Positions 22,859 through 32,515 are shown, counted from the stretch's first letter. The stretch: 64,000 bases of DNA from an uncultured Scytonema sp. (GCA_937873135.1 CALMVQ010000163.1:1-64000), one strand, 5' to 3'. Notes: a model not told the origin generated them from the sequence alone. Program-made: numbers and translations.

Positions 22859-25090
22859 TTACTTAAGTATTGGGCGCAAACCATTCACGCCAGCAACTAC
22901 GGTGGAACCATTGTTGACTAGAGTAGCAGCTAAGGGGTTAAGACCAAACAGAACTGCTATGACCATTGCTGCTAGGTTGGGAATGGCAATAATACCTGTG
23001 TTTTGCCGAATCAACTCGTTGGCTTTGCGGGCGATCGCGATGGCTTCCAATAAACCATGCAAGTCATTCTGCATCAACACCAAGTCTGCAGTTTCACGGG
23101 CAATCTCGGAACCGTTGGCGAAGGATACGGAAACATCAGCATATGCTAAAGCTGGGGAATCATTGATCCCATCACCAACAAATGCAACTGTTTTGCCTTG
23201 TTCGTGCAATTGGCGAACCACCGTTGCTTTCTGTTCTGGGAAAGCTTCTGCGTGGGTATGACTTGGGGGAATGCCTAGTTCAGTAGCAACAGAGCTAGCC
23301 GTGCGTTTGTTATCCCCGGTAAGCATGTGGATTTCCACACCTTCAACCGTCAATAGGGCTGTGATGACTTCGCGGCTTTCTTCTCTGAGTATGTCACTAT
23401 ATTTTATTTTACCTTGAATTTCACCATTAATTGCAACATAAATTGCGGAAGAACGATCAGACTCAGTCGGATAATCCTGTTCAGAGTTTGAAACCGTACT
23501 ATTCTGACGTACAAAGCGCTCGCTACCCACGTAAACAGTCTGTCCGTCAATTTCTGCTTGGACTCCCAAACCCAGTTGATACTCCCACTTACCACGGGAA
23601 GGAATTTCTATGTTCTGTGCTTCCGCATAACGGATCACTGCCTCTGCTACAGGGTGTGTCAAACGCTGTTCTGCGGCTGCCGCCAGTTCCAATACTCGCT
23701 GCGGTGACGTTGCCGGATTCAGACTTTCTACAGCAATCACAGTCACTTCACCTTTGGTTAAGGTACCTGTTTTATCAAAGACGACAGTATCAACCTCTGC
23801 CAGTTTTTCCAATGCCCTGCCACTGCGAATCAGAATTCCGTTTCGTGCTGCGTAAGTGAGTGCTGCTAACACTGTTGTTGGTACGGATACCCGAATACCT
23901 GTGGCAAAGTCAAGGGTGAGGACGCTAGCAGCCCGTGATGGATTGCGGGTTACGGCAAATACTGCTCCTCCAAGTAGCAAAGTTGGCAAGACTGCCCTTT
24001 GAGCTATTTTTATGGCATAGTTCTCTATGCGGGTATCATGGACAGGTGCTTGCTGCATTAACTGAATGCTTTGTCCCGCACGCGTGTCGTTACCTGTGCG
24101 TTCTGCCAAAATATAAATCCGTCCTTCTCGCACCAAAGTAGAGGCAAAAACTGGTTGTCCCTTTCTTTTTAAAACTGGCATGGATTCGCCAGTCAGTTTT
24201 TGCTCGTCCAGTAGCGCTTTACCTCGTAAAATAGTACCGTCAACGGGAACTTGTTCGCCAGGGTAAACGATGACTGTATCCCCTCGTTGTACATCTTGAA
24301 TGGGAATTTCCACCTTAGTGCCATTGCGTTCCACCCAAACAAACTGCCCGAGAGAATTCAGTAAATCTAAAGTTTGGAGTTGAGAAGAACGCGCTGTGCG
24401 ATCGCGAATATTATCGCCTATTTCAATCAACCCTAGCATCAATGACGGCGTGAGAAACTGACCTTGCAAGGTTGTTATGGCGATCGCCATAAAATCTAGA
24501 AAGTCAATATTTAGTGTTCGTTCGTCTCTAATACCTTCCCACGCTCGGAGCGCCACTGGTAATGCTGCAACAGCAATCGTTCCTGCCATTATAATTGGCG
24601 GAACGGAAAAGCCCAATGGTCCTCCTAACACTCCTAAAGTCAGCGCCACAACCGAAATTGGTAAGCCTGGCCATTTTTGCTCAGAATCAGTTGGCTTAAG
24701 TACAGATTGAGAGGGTTTGAGAACAATAACTTCACTTGCTGATTGAATCAGATGACTCAAGAGCGATCGCATCTCAGCATCCGAAATCTTGCTGACTTTA
24801 TAAGCCACAGCCAAAGATGCAGCAGCAGGCTTTACACGCACGTCAATCGTCGAAGTATCAGCGTCTAGCAACACTTGGAGGCGTTGTGCATATTCGGGAT
24901 CGTTACGCAAACGAGGTATGCCATACCTGATCCTTCCAGGAATTGCATGAACAATACTATGAACAACCAATGAAGGTGGGCAATGGTAGTAAGTACCGTC
25001 AGCTAAAGTAAATTTAGGATTCTGCTTCTTACTAATACTTGAAACTAAATTTTGAGGCGGAGGGAGTTGCACCGCTGTTTCTTTTGCCAT
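22859..25090 (-). CDS. P1B-like cation-transporting ATPase with HMA_2 domain and no CPC motif
   Basis: A 743-residue P-type ATPase. The N-terminal HMA_2-like domain (about 40-125) carries the HAIPGRIR signature at 49-56. ATPase motifs are complete: TGES at 300-303, phosphorylated Asp439 in DKTGT, the HP pair at 479-480 typical of P1B pumps, and GDGINDSPAL. The transmembrane metal motif, normally CPC/SPC/CPH, is replaced by LDFATGI (393-399) before VSVPTT, so no cysteine ligand is present. The last helix has LVNNGSTVVAGVN, where CtpC-type pumps have HNASS. The ion transported cannot be deduced. It follows two HMA_2-repeat genes and precedes DUF5132, all co-directional, and is probably the centre of one operon. 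Confidence 0.9.
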   Translation of the reverse strand: MAKETAVQLPPPQNLVSSISKKQNPKFTLADGTYYHCPPSLVVHSIVHAIPGRIRYGIPRLRNDPEYAQRLQVLLDADTSTIDVRVKPAAASLAVAYKVSKISDAEMRSLLSHLIQSASEVIVLKPSQSVLKPTDSEQKWPGLPISVVALTLGVLGGPLGFSVPPIIMAGTIAVAALPVALRAWEGIRDERTLNIDFLDFMAIAITTLQGQFLTPSLMLGLIEIGDNIRDRTARSSQLQTLDLLNSLGQFVWVERNGTKVEIPIQDVQRGDTVIVYPGEQVPVDGTILRGKALLDEQKLTGESMPVLKRKGQPVFASTLVREGRIYILAERTGNDTRAGQSIQLMQQAPVHDTRIENYAIKIAQRAVLPTLLLGGAVFAVTRNPSRAASVLTLDFATGIRVSVPTTVLAALTYAARNGILIRSGRALEKLAEVDTVVFDKTGTLTKGEVTVIAVESLNPATSPQRVLELAAAAEQRLTHPVAEAVIRYAEAQNIEIPSRGKWEYQLGLGVQAEIDGQTVYVGSERFVRQNSTVSNSEQDYPTESDRSSAIYVAINGEIQGKIKYSDILREESREVITALLTVEGVEIHMLTGDNKRTASSVATELGIPPSHTHAEAFPEQKATVVRQLHEQGKTVAFVGDGINDSPALAYADVSVSFANGSEIARETADLVLMQNDLHGLLEAIAIARKANELIRQNTGIIAIPNLAAMVIAVLFGLNPLAATLVNNGSTVVAGVNGLRPILK

Positions 25091-25157
25091 TTTTTCCTGA
25101 TATGTAGTTTTGTTATTGAAGCGAACTTTGCTTGATTATCGACACACTAATTACGAA

Positions 25158-25937
25158 CTATGTGAGTGATCCCGTTAGACAACTAGCAGATTGAATCAAA
25201 CTATCTAAATACGACATTGGTATATTAAAGGTGTTTTTATATTGCTTTTGAGCATCCAGCATTAATCCAGTCTGATAGGTAATCACAATTGATGCTGCTG
25301 CGCTATTAACTCGCTCACTCGTCACTGCCGAATCAGCTTTGAGTAATGCCTCCAAACTTTGGACATATTTTGGATCTGAGGCAATTCGTGGTATGCGAAA
25401 CCTCACCCGCCCCGGCATGGCATGAGCAATGCTATACGCGACTTTTGCAGGTGGCTGCTGGCGCTCAATAGCTGGCTGACTTACAGAAGAAGACACAGGA
25501 TTATTTTCCACTTCCACAATTTCAATCGCATTGTGAGTGCATACCTCTTCGTTCGTTGCTGACTGCAAGTTGACTTCAGTTAATGAATTCTCACGAATCT
25601 CACTGACTTGCTGAGTCACAACTTCTACTTCACCTGCTCTTTGAATCAGATGAACCAAATGCGATCGCATATCGGCATCTGACATCACTCCCATTTTGTA
25701 GTTAACAACAATCGATCCCGCAGTTTTGTTAATGAACTGACTCGTTACCCAATCTTTATGTGCAAGCAACTCCAACAAGCGTTGCTCGTAATCTGAATCT
25801 AAAGAAATTCTCGGTACGCAAAATCCGACTCGCCCAGGAAGTGCATGAGCGATACTATATACTACGCTTCTTGTCTGCGTTACAGTGACAATTTCTGTTC
25901 TGCCTGAATGCAGTGCTAGCAATGTTGAAACAGGCAT
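25158..25937 (-). CDS. Protein with two HMA_2-like domains
   Basis: A 259-residue protein consisting of two copies of the same module found at the N-terminus of the ATPase: YSIAHALPGRVGFCVPRISL (about 29-48) and YSIAHAMPGRVRFRIPRIAS (about 168-187), each followed by DxxYxQxLExLL, a predicted strand with AGSIVVNY or AASIVITY, and a short helix. A polar linker rich in Glu, Asn and Ser joins them. No CxxC metal site and no clear membrane segment. It is 67 bp upstream of the ATPase gene and 18 bp downstream of another HMA_2-repeat gene, so probably a soluble adaptor or regulator of the pump. Confidence 0.72.
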   Translation of the reverse strand: MPVSTLLALHSGRTEIVTVTQTRSVVYSIAHALPGRVGFCVPRISLDSDYEQRLLELLAHKDWVTSQFINKTAGSIVVNYKMGVMSDADMRSHLVHLIQRAGEVEVVTQQVSEIRENSLTEVNLQSATNEEVCTHNAIEIVEVENNPVSSSVSQPAIERQQPPAKVAYSIAHAMPGRVRFRIPRIASDPKYVQSLEALLKADSAVTSERVNSAAASIVITYQTGLMLDAQKQYKNTFNIPMSYLDSLIQSASCLTGSLT

Positions 25938-25955
25938 GATATCCTCCAGTACTTC

Positions 25956-27092
25956 TCAATCCGGAACAGGATCTAACGGAAAGTTTGCTATAAAGTCAAG
26001 AACGGCAGAAAGTGCAGGTGCTTTGAAGTCAACCCATCTTCTTGTATCTGTTAATTCTTTGGGTTCATTGGGTTGACTTACCTTCTCGGCAAGCCTTTCT
26101 GCTGTTGTCGTCTGAATGGGAATTGTTTGTGGACTCGTTTCATCAGCTAAGGAGAGCAAATTTACCCAATGGGATAAGGGGATCTGATCTAAATGATGGA
26201 GTATAGCGATGGAAGCCGCATCACAATTGACTCGCACACTAGTCACTTGAGGATCGATTTTGAGAAGCCGCTCCAATCTCCGCGCATAAGCTTGATCGCG
26301 AGATATCCGAGGTACGTTAAATCTAATTCGTCCTGGAATAGCATGAACAACGCTATATGCAATCTCTTCCGGCTTTATGAGTTCAGTACTATTCTTTTCA
26401 TTCAGAATATTGACAGTAGCAGAAGAGGAGGAACTATTCTCTACTGGTATTTTTCCCTTGCTGCTTTCCCGTTCAACATGAGATGACTTTGCATTTGATT
26501 GTGATGCGAAAAGAGGCTCAAAGCAATCTATGAATCTACGAGTCGCATCCGCTGTCAACATGTAAACAGGGATCGCTACCAAACCATTGATACCTAACCC
26601 TCCTGTCACTGCTAACCCCGTCATTAAGGGTATCAGTGAAATTCCCTGTTCTTTCCAAAAATCTGTAGATTTCCATGCAGCAAAAGGATCAGTATGACTG
26701 GGTGATTGAGATGAATTCTCTTGATTCATGCCTGATTGCTGGAGTAACTCTAAAATCTGCACAGATGACAGCTTACTTTCATCAAACTTAACTACCAAAT
26801 TGCCAGTTTGCTCATGGACGGAAACTTCCTTCACCCCATCGTGCTGCCGTACAATTTCTGATATAGTCTTTATTACTGAGTCTGGACTACTTTCAGTAAC
26901 ACGGACACGTATGCGCCCAGTCATAGAATGGACAATTTCCCACCTTCCAAGAGGCAGCTGCACTGTTGATTCTACAGGTGCACTGCTCATATTTTCACCA
27001 ACTTCATTGCTGCACTCCTGATGGGAGATTAAGTCATCCGAGATTTGCAGCTTTGGACTTAATCTCTCAAGACTACTCATAGTTTTGGTCAT
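25956..27092 (-). CDS. Protein with two HMA-like domains and a hydrophobic middle
   Basis: First gene of the block, 378 aa. Module one (about 50-120, WEIVHSMTGRIRVRVTESSP ... VKEVSVHEQTGNLVVKFDES) and module two (about 243-320, YSVVHAIPGRIRFNVPRISR ... VRVNCDAASIAILHHLDQ) are related to those in the next two genes. Between them a hydrophobic stretch (GISLIPLMTGLAVTGGLGIN GLVAIPVYML) could cross the membrane as a hairpin. No cysteine pair for metal is visible. It may hold the complex at the membrane. It starts about 90 bp after the def stop, so the block may have its own promoter in that gap. Confidence 0.7.
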   Translation of the reverse strand: MTKTMSSLERLSPKLQISDDLISHQECSNEVGENMSSAPVESTVQLPLGRWEIVHSMTGRIRVRVTESSPDSVIKTISEIVRQHDGVKEVSVHEQTGNLVVKFDESKLSSVQILELLQQSGMNQENSSQSPSHTDPFAAWKSTDFWKEQGISLIPLMTGLAVTGGLGINGLVAIPVYMLTADATRRFIDCFEPLFASQSNAKSSHVERESSKGKIPVENSSSSSATVNILNEKNSTELIKPEEIAYSVVHAIPGRIRFNVPRISRDQAYARRLERLLKIDPQVTSVRVNCDAASIAILHHLDQIPLSHWVNLLSLADETSPQTIPIQTTTAERLAEKVSQPNEPKELTDTRRWVDFKAPALSAVLDFIANFPLDPVPD

Positions 27093-27181
27093 TTACCCGA
27101 TAGCTAATATCCAGCCAAAAGGTTAACAATAGATTAAATATAGCTTATAGTTTGTAGTAAACGATCTTTCTTTAGAGTTAT

Positions 27182-27724
27182 TTACACTTGAGTATTGTTT
27201 CCCATAAGTTTTTGGTACTCCTGCTCGGTGATCAAGTCTAAAGTACTCTCTAACCGATCTAAAAAGACGACACCATCAAGATGGTCGTACTCATGTTGAA
27301 ATATACGAGCTACGAAATTGGTAAATTCTTGCTTTTGAGACTTGCCGTGACGGTCAGTATACTCGACTTCCACCGCCTGATATCTTGGCACCAACCCCCT
27401 AATCCCCGGAATACTCAAACAACCCTCCCAATCTTTAACAACTTCAGTGGAATGTCCGAGGATTCTGGGATTAATGATGGCAGTCGGTTCCATTTCCGGT
27501 GCTTTAGGATACCTGGCATTAGGACGAGAGGCAACAATGAACAAACGACTTGCGTTTGCTACTTGAGGTGCAGCAATGCCTACACCATTAGCGTTGGTAA
27601 CTGTTACAGTTAAATCGTCGATGAGTTTTTGAATACGATCATCTTGAATATTCTCAACCAAGGACGCTTTTTGACGCAGGACTGGATTGCCTAATTCAAT
27701 AATAGTTAGTATTTCTGCCGCCAT
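27182..27724 (-). CDS. def: Peptide deformylase
   Basis: Metallo-enzyme that removes the formyl group from the N-terminal methionine of new proteins. All three signatures are present: GVGIAAPQ (47-54), EGCLS (100-104, metal-ligand Cys) and HEYDH (144-148, two metal-ligand His plus catalytic Glu). About 180 aa from the ATG chosen here, MAAEILTIIEL, which has gggggag just upstream; a longer in-frame start (MLFFKLVRRQ) is less likely. It lies between the htrA-like gene and the HMA_2 block, on the same strand. Confidence 0.95.
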   Translation of the reverse strand: MAAEILTIIELGNPVLRQKASLVENIQDDRIQKLIDDLTVTVTNANGVGIAAPQVANASRLFIVASRPNARYPKAPEMEPTAIINPRILGHSTEVVKDWEGCLSIPGIRGLVPRYQAVEVEYTDRHGKSQKQEFTNFVARIFQHEYDHLDGVVFLDRLESTLDLITEQEYQKLMGNNTQV

Positions 27725-27791
27725 ATAAACTCCCCCTTGTCTCCGTACTAGTTTAAAAAATAACAAACTTTATACACTAAAAGTGCAGCTT

Positions 27792-29030
27792 TTACACTCT
27801 CCTTGGCAAAGGTGCTGGTTTAATTTCAAGTGGTATATTTTGCCCCTTACGTTGCACTTGTAATTGTAAAGAAACACCTATCTGACTCTTTTCGATGAGC
27901 TTTTGCACTTCTTCTTTCGTAGTGACAGGCTGGTTGTTAATGCTTTGAAGCACATCACCTGCTTTGAGTCCGGCTTTATCAGCTGGACTACCAGGTACAA
28001 CATCAATTAATAAAACTCCCTTATCTGCTGTGAGATTAAGATCAAGTTTACTCTTGATTCTTTCCTTAATTTCTGGCGTCAGCGTTACCATCCGAACACC
28101 TAAATAAGGATGATCGACTTTGCCGTTAGTAATGAGTTCTTGAGCTATCCGCTGGGCACTATTAATGGGAATGGCAAATCCTAAACCTTGAGCACCTTGG
28201 ATAATAGCTGTATTCATCGCAATCACTTCACCGCGAGAATTGAGCAATGGACCCCCAGAGTTACCGGGGTTAATTGCAGCATCTGTCTGAATGTAATCAA
28301 CACGTTTGTCATCACTAGCACCAATATCACGACCAGATCGATCTGTGGCACTAACGATTCCAGAAGTCACGGTATTGTTTAGACCTAAAGGATTACCGAT
28401 CGCAATGACTGCTTCTCCTGGTTGTATAGCATCAGAATTACCCAAAGCTATGATGGGTAAGTTGTTAGCATCAATTTTAACAACAGCAACATCTGTTACC
28501 GGATCTTCTCCCTGGACTTTTCCATTAAAAGTCCGACCATCTTTCAGTTTTACGGTCACAACATCAGCACCGTCTACCACATGGGAATTTGTTAATATCT
28601 GACCGTTAGCGTTGATAATAAATCCAGATCCGCTTCCTTTTTCTACGCGCTGTTGGGATTGTAATGGCGATCTGTTTCCGTAAAATCGCCCCAGAAATGG
28701 ATCTCCAGATTCATCGGGAATTTGAGAAGTTACTGTTCTGGTAGAATCAATACGCACTACAGCAGGTCCTACCTCTTTAACTACCGTGACTACAAAATTA
28801 GAATCTTTATTGGACAATGCAATAGCTGGAGACGGGACACTTTCTGGATTTTTTTGAGTTAAATTTTGGCTTTGATTTTGAGCATCGGTTCTGTTTGTCC
28901 CCAGGGTATTAGCAGCTATTGAGCAACCTCCAAGACAGACCATTGCTAGTCCACTCAGTATCATGTTAAACATAGAAGCACTGAGGAAATTCCTGGTATT
29001 GGTCTCTGGCTCAAAGTCTGTTATCTTCAT
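27792..29030 (-). CDS. HtrA/Deg-family serine protease (HhoA/HhoB/HtrA type)
   Basis: Trypsin-like periplasmic or thylakoid-lumen protease of 412 aa with quality-control function in cyanobacteria. Catalytic triad His150 (TNSHVVDGAD), Asp180 (TDVAVVKI) and Ser258 (NPGNSGGP), then one PDZ domain (about 300-400: GVLLIDVVPGSPADKAGLKA). The N-terminus has a hydrophobic segment ending VCLGGC, where Cys36 could be a lipobox cysteine, so it may be membrane-tethered. It is the most upstream gene on the minus strand, divergent from dnaA with 138-168 bp between starts. Confidence 0.92.
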   Translation of the reverse strand: MKITDFEPETNTRNFLSASMFNMILSGLAMVCLGGCSIAANTLGTNRTDAQNQSQNLTQKNPESVPSPAIALSNKDSNFVVTVVKEVGPAVVRIDSTRTVTSQIPDESGDPFLGRFYGNRSPLQSQQRVEKGSGSGFIINANGQILTNSHVVDGADVVTVKLKDGRTFNGKVQGEDPVTDVAVVKIDANNLPIIALGNSDAIQPGEAVIAIGNPLGLNNTVTSGIVSATDRSGRDIGASDDKRVDYIQTDAAINPGNSGGPLLNSRGEVIAMNTAIIQGAQGLGFAIPINSAQRIAQELITNGKVDHPYLGVRMVTLTPEIKERIKSKLDLNLTADKGVLLIDVVPGSPADKAGLKAGDVLQSINNQPVTTKEEVQKLIEKSQIGVSLQLQVQRKGQNIPLEIKPAPLPRRV

Positions 29031-29198
29031 GTGCTTTTGTTTCTCCTTAATATAAATCTACAGGGGATAAGATCTAGTCTACTGGGGGAATAAAAATGAT
29101 GACACCTGAAAAGGTTGTTTCCGGTTGAGTCCTTAGTCTGCTAGATTGGTGCTTTTACATCCTCTATTGTGACGATTGCTAGCATTGGTGGTAGATAT

Positions 29199-30584
29199 AT
29201 GGAAATACCCATCGAAAGTCTGTGGAGTCAAGTCCTAGAGCGTTTGCAGCTAGAGCTATCCCGTCCCACCTTTGAGACTTGGATTAAGACGGCTAGTGCG
29301 GAACGCTTGGAAAATAATTGCTTGGTCATTTGTACTCCTAACCCCTTTGCACGTAATTGGTTACAGAAATATTACATAAAAACCCTTGCTAATGTAGTGC
29401 AAGATATTGTTGGTCATCCTGTAGAAATACATATAACTGTTGCTAAAGGTGAGGAATCTCATTTGCCGGAAAGAGAGGTTTCTTGGGATATACCAGAGCA
29501 AACGACTCCTGCTGAAAATGTTTCTAAAAAACGCTCGAAAACAACTGATTTAAATCTAAAGTATGTATTCTCCCGATTCGTGGTGGGTGCGAACAACCGT
29601 ATGGCTCACGCTGCTGCTTTAGCAGTTGCAGAATATCCGGGAAGAGAATTTAATCCCTTATTTTTGTGCGGCGGTGTTGGCTTGGGGAAAACTCATCTTA
29701 TGCAAGCGATCGGTCATTATCGCTTGGAGATCAGCTCTGATGCCAAAATATTTTATGTCTCTACTGAGCAGTTTACCAACGACTTAATCACTGCTATTCG
29801 CAAAGATAGTATGCAAAGCTTTCGAGAACATTACCGTGCGGCTGATGTGCTTTTAGTAGACGACATTCAATTTATCGAAGGCAAGGAATACACGCAAGAA
29901 GAATTTTTTCATACTTTTAATACGTTACATGAAGCAGGCAAGCAAGTCGTATTAGCTTCGGATCGTCCTCCCAACCAGATTCCCCGGTTGCAAGAACGTC
30001 TGTGTTCTCGTTTTTCGATGGGTTTAATTGCTGATATTCAAACACCTGATTTGGAAACGAGAATGGCTATTCTTCAGAAGAAAGCCGAATACGAGAATAT
30101 TCGTTTACCTAGAGATGTGATTGAGTATATTGCATCTAATTATACTTCTAATATTCGAGAGTTAGAAGGAGCGTTAATCCGAGCGCTCGCCTATATCTCA
30201 ATTTGGGGTTTGTCTATGAGTGTAGAAAATATAGCACCAGTTTTAGAACCACCTAAAGAAAAGATAGAAGCAACCCCCGAAATGATTTTGAGAATTATAT
30301 CTGATGTGTTTGATATTTCAATTGAAGATCTTAAAAGCAATTCCCGTCGCCGGGAAATTAGCTGGGCGCGTCAAATTGGAATGTACCTCATGCGTCAGCA
30401 TACGGATTTGAGTTTACCTAGAATTGGAGAAGAATTTGGTGGTAAAGATCATACGACGGTGATTTATAGCTGTGAAAAAATAACTCAACTACAAGCAACC
30501 GATCAAGGCTTGGTACATACACTCCGCCAACTAAGCGATCAAATCAAAGTAACCAGCATCAGCCGTCCAAAAAAATTATACTGA
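29199..30584 (+). CDS. dnaA: Chromosomal replication initiator protein DnaA
   Basis: AAA+ initiator that binds DnaA boxes and opens oriC. Domain I at the start ([20 protein letters not shown]), short linker, AAA+ domain with Walker [12 protein letters not shown] and Walker [13 protein letters not shown], and a domain IV DNA-binding helix-turn-helix ending with the signature [11 protein letters not shown]. The ATG chosen gives 461 aa; an in-frame GTG 30 bases upstream ([10 protein letters not shown]) is possible. The box cluster immediately downstream is its expected target. Confidence 0.97.
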   Translation: MEIPIESLWSQVLERLQLELSRPTFETWIKTASAERLENNCLVICTPNPFARNWLQKYYIKTLANVVQDIVGHPVEIHITVAKGEESHLPEREVSWDIPEQTTPAENVSKKRSKTTDLNLKYVFSRFVVGANNRMAHAAALAVAEYPGREFNPLFLCGGVGLGKTHLMQAIGHYRLEISSDAKIFYVSTEQFTNDLITAIRKDSMQSFREHYRAADVLLVDDIQFIEGKEYTQEEFFHTFNTLHEAGKQVVLASDRPPNQIPRLQERLCSRFSMGLIADIQTPDLETRMAILQKKAEYENIRLPRDVIEYIASNYTSNIRELEGALIRALAYISIWGLSMSVENIAPVLEPPKEKIEATPEMILRIISDVFDISIEDLKSNSRRREISWARQIGMYLMRQHTDLSLPRIGEEFGGKDHTTVIYSCEKITQLQATDQGLVHTLRQLSDQIKVTSISRPKKLY

Positions 30585-30769
30585 TAGTCATTCGAGTCTT
30601 GGTACGTTCGGAAAGTTGCTATTCTTCATTTAAAATGTGTGGTCAACTTACAAAGTACCGGATACACGGACTATCCCCACTTCTGAAATACTCATAATTC
30701 AGTTCTCTACCCTCCATTTCCCACTCTTCAGCACAATATCTTTCCTTCTAAAATTAATGTTAAATGAAC

Positions 30770-31060
30770 TATAAAAACTTATTAAGAAAAAATTACCTTG
30801 TGGAAAAATCACAGGCTTCTGTGGAAAACTATCATTTATTCTGTGGAAAAACTTATATAAACTGTGGAAAATTTAAATAGGTATAACTACTCTGTGGATA
30901 AACACCCCCAATTTTTCCACAAGTTTTCCACAGGCATAAATTGCAAAATATATTAGCTTGAAAAGCTTATGCTAGTTTTTCCACAGTTTCCACAGCTACT
31001 ACTATTACTATTGAAATAATATTATTAATATTAGTAGTCAAGCAAAGTTCACAGGTCACA
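30770..31060. other. Putative chromosomal replication origin (oriC)
   Basis: Between dnaA and dnaN lie nine DnaA-box 9-mers. Five read TGTGGAAAA/TGTGGATAA (30799, 30820, 30842, 30863, 30893) and four read TTTTCCACA or GTTTCCACA (30913, 30924, 30977, 30986), so two opposed arrays face each other. The spacing within the first array is about 21-30 bp. An AT-only stretch at about 31010-31040 (attgaaataatattattaa) is a candidate unwinding element. Box type, clustering and dnaA/dnaN location together make an active or ancestral oriC very likely. Confidence 0.9.
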
Positions 31061-31141
31061 AGGCTCAAGAAATTCCCTGCCTGACTCCTCATTTATCAAC
31101 AACAGTGCTACTATATCGAACACACAGGCTGAATCTAAAGC

Positions 31142-32308
31142 ATGAAATTAGTTTGCACCCAAAGCGACCTCAGTACTAACCTCTCACTTACCAGCCGTGC
31201 CGTACCTTCACGCCCGACTCATCCGGTACTTGCTAACGTGCTGCTACAAGCTGATGCTGAAACTAACCAGGTGAGCTTAACCGGCTTCGATCTCAGTTTG
31301 GGTATCCGTACCAGTTTGAATGCTGAAGTCATACAAGGGGGAGCGATCGCCATTCCTGCCAAGCTGCTCAATGATATTACTTCTCGTCTTTCAGAGGGAG
31401 AAATCACTTTGGAGGATGAATCTGCTGATTCAAATACTCCAAGCAGCGAAGGTTTAATTGTCACACTTACTTCAAAAAGTGGTCGCTATCAAGTCAGAGC
31501 AATGGGAGGCGAAGAGTTTCCAGAGCTCCCCTTAATTGAAAATACACAAGCGACACAGCTTCAGGTTACGGCACTCATTGAGGGATTGCGCGGTTCCCTA
31601 TTTGCTACCAGCCCTGATGAAACCAAGCAAGTCCTTACCGGAGTGCATTTAACAGTTGAGCAAGACAGCTTGGAATTTGCAGCTACTGACGGACATCGCT
31701 TAGCAGTTGTACAAACTACCAACGAAAGTCCAGAAACTGGTTACGAAGGAAAGCTAGAAGTCACATTACCAGCTAGAACCTTGCGGGAATTAGAGCGAAT
31801 GTTGGCTCATAACAGTTCTCAAGAAGAACTTGTCGCCTTGTATTTCGATCAAGGTCAAGTTGTTTTTGAATGGCAGAACCAACGTTTGACAAGCCGCACG
31901 TTAGAAGGTCCTTATCCTGCTTACTCAATGCTGATCCCCCGCCAATTTCAGAGAGAACTCACTCTGGATAGAAAACAATTTTTGAGTGCGTTGGAAAGAA
32001 TTGCTGTATTAGCTGACCAAAAAAATAATATTGTTAAGCTGAGCTTAGACAATGCAGCACAAGGAATTACCTTGTCTTGTGAATCTCAAGATGTAGGTAG
32101 CGCTATGGAGTCAATGGCAGCACAGATATCTGGAGAAGATATAGATATTGCTTTTAATATCAAATATTTAATGGAAGGGATAAAAGCTTTGCCATCTTCC
32201 GAAATTCAAATGCAACTGAACACCAATTTAACTCCAGTGATTTTCACACCCTTAGGTGGTTTGAAAATGACCTACTTAGCTATGCCAGTGCAACTTAGAG
32301 GTGTATAG
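31142..32308 (+). CDS. dnaN: DNA polymerase III subunit beta (sliding clamp)
   Basis: Ring-forming processivity clamp, 388 aa, three repeated clamp domains. Conserved N-terminus MKLVCTQSDLSTNLSLTSRA, middle-domain FATSPDETKQVLTGVHL and DGHRLAVV, and the C-terminal TYLAMPVQLR that shapes the partner-binding pocket. It follows oriC, the usual place. Downstream are two hairpins that probably end its transcript. Confidence 0.97.
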   Translation: MKLVCTQSDLSTNLSLTSRAVPSRPTHPVLANVLLQADAETNQVSLTGFDLSLGIRTSLNAEVIQGGAIAIPAKLLNDITSRLSEGEITLEDESADSNTPSSEGLIVTLTSKSGRYQVRAMGGEEFPELPLIENTQATQLQVTALIEGLRGSLFATSPDETKQVLTGVHLTVEQDSLEFAATDGHRLAVVQTTNESPETGYEGKLEVTLPARTLRELERMLAHNSSQEELVALYFDQGQVVFEWQNQRLTSRTLEGPYPAYSMLIPRQFQRELTLDRKQFLSALERIAVLADQKNNIVKLSLDNAAQGITLSCESQDVGSAMESMAAQISGEDIDIAFNIKYLMEGIKALPSSEIQMQLNTNLTPVIFTPLGGLKMTYLAMPVQLRGV

Positions 32309-32443
32309 AACTACTCTTCACGATTAACTAAAGCGGATTGATTTATCAAATTGCTAATTACTGCTGCGTTGGAATTTCTATCCACAATTCTGTTCCTACA
32401 TCTTGCTGTGTATCACATCTAAAAACGAATGAGAGTGCATCTA

Positions 32444-32515
32444 CAGGGAAACCCCTTGGAACGAGCTTCAAGGAGTTTCCCTGCGCTCTTGCCAAGTTTT
32501 TATCAGCAAGAGCGC
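32444..32515. terminator. Double hairpin between convergent dnaN and arsA-like gene
   Basis: Two adjacent stems: CAGGGAAACCCCTTG ... CAAGGAGTTTCCCTG (32444-32483; one mismatch) and GCGCTCTTGC ... GCAAGAGCGC (32483-32515; perfect 10 bp, loop containing a short T run). They lie between the convergent 3' ends of dnaN and the ArsA-like ATPase gene, consistent with bidirectional termination. Confidence 0.6.

Noticed and set aside
22902-24710. Several open frames opposite the P-type ATPase gene
   Set aside because: They are shadows of the ATPase, which has complete family motifs on the other strand.
30585-31141. CRISPR-like spacing of repeated 9-mers
   Set aside because: The repeats are DnaA boxes in two orientations with irregular short spacing and no uniform 24-36 bp repeat, so this is an origin, not an array.
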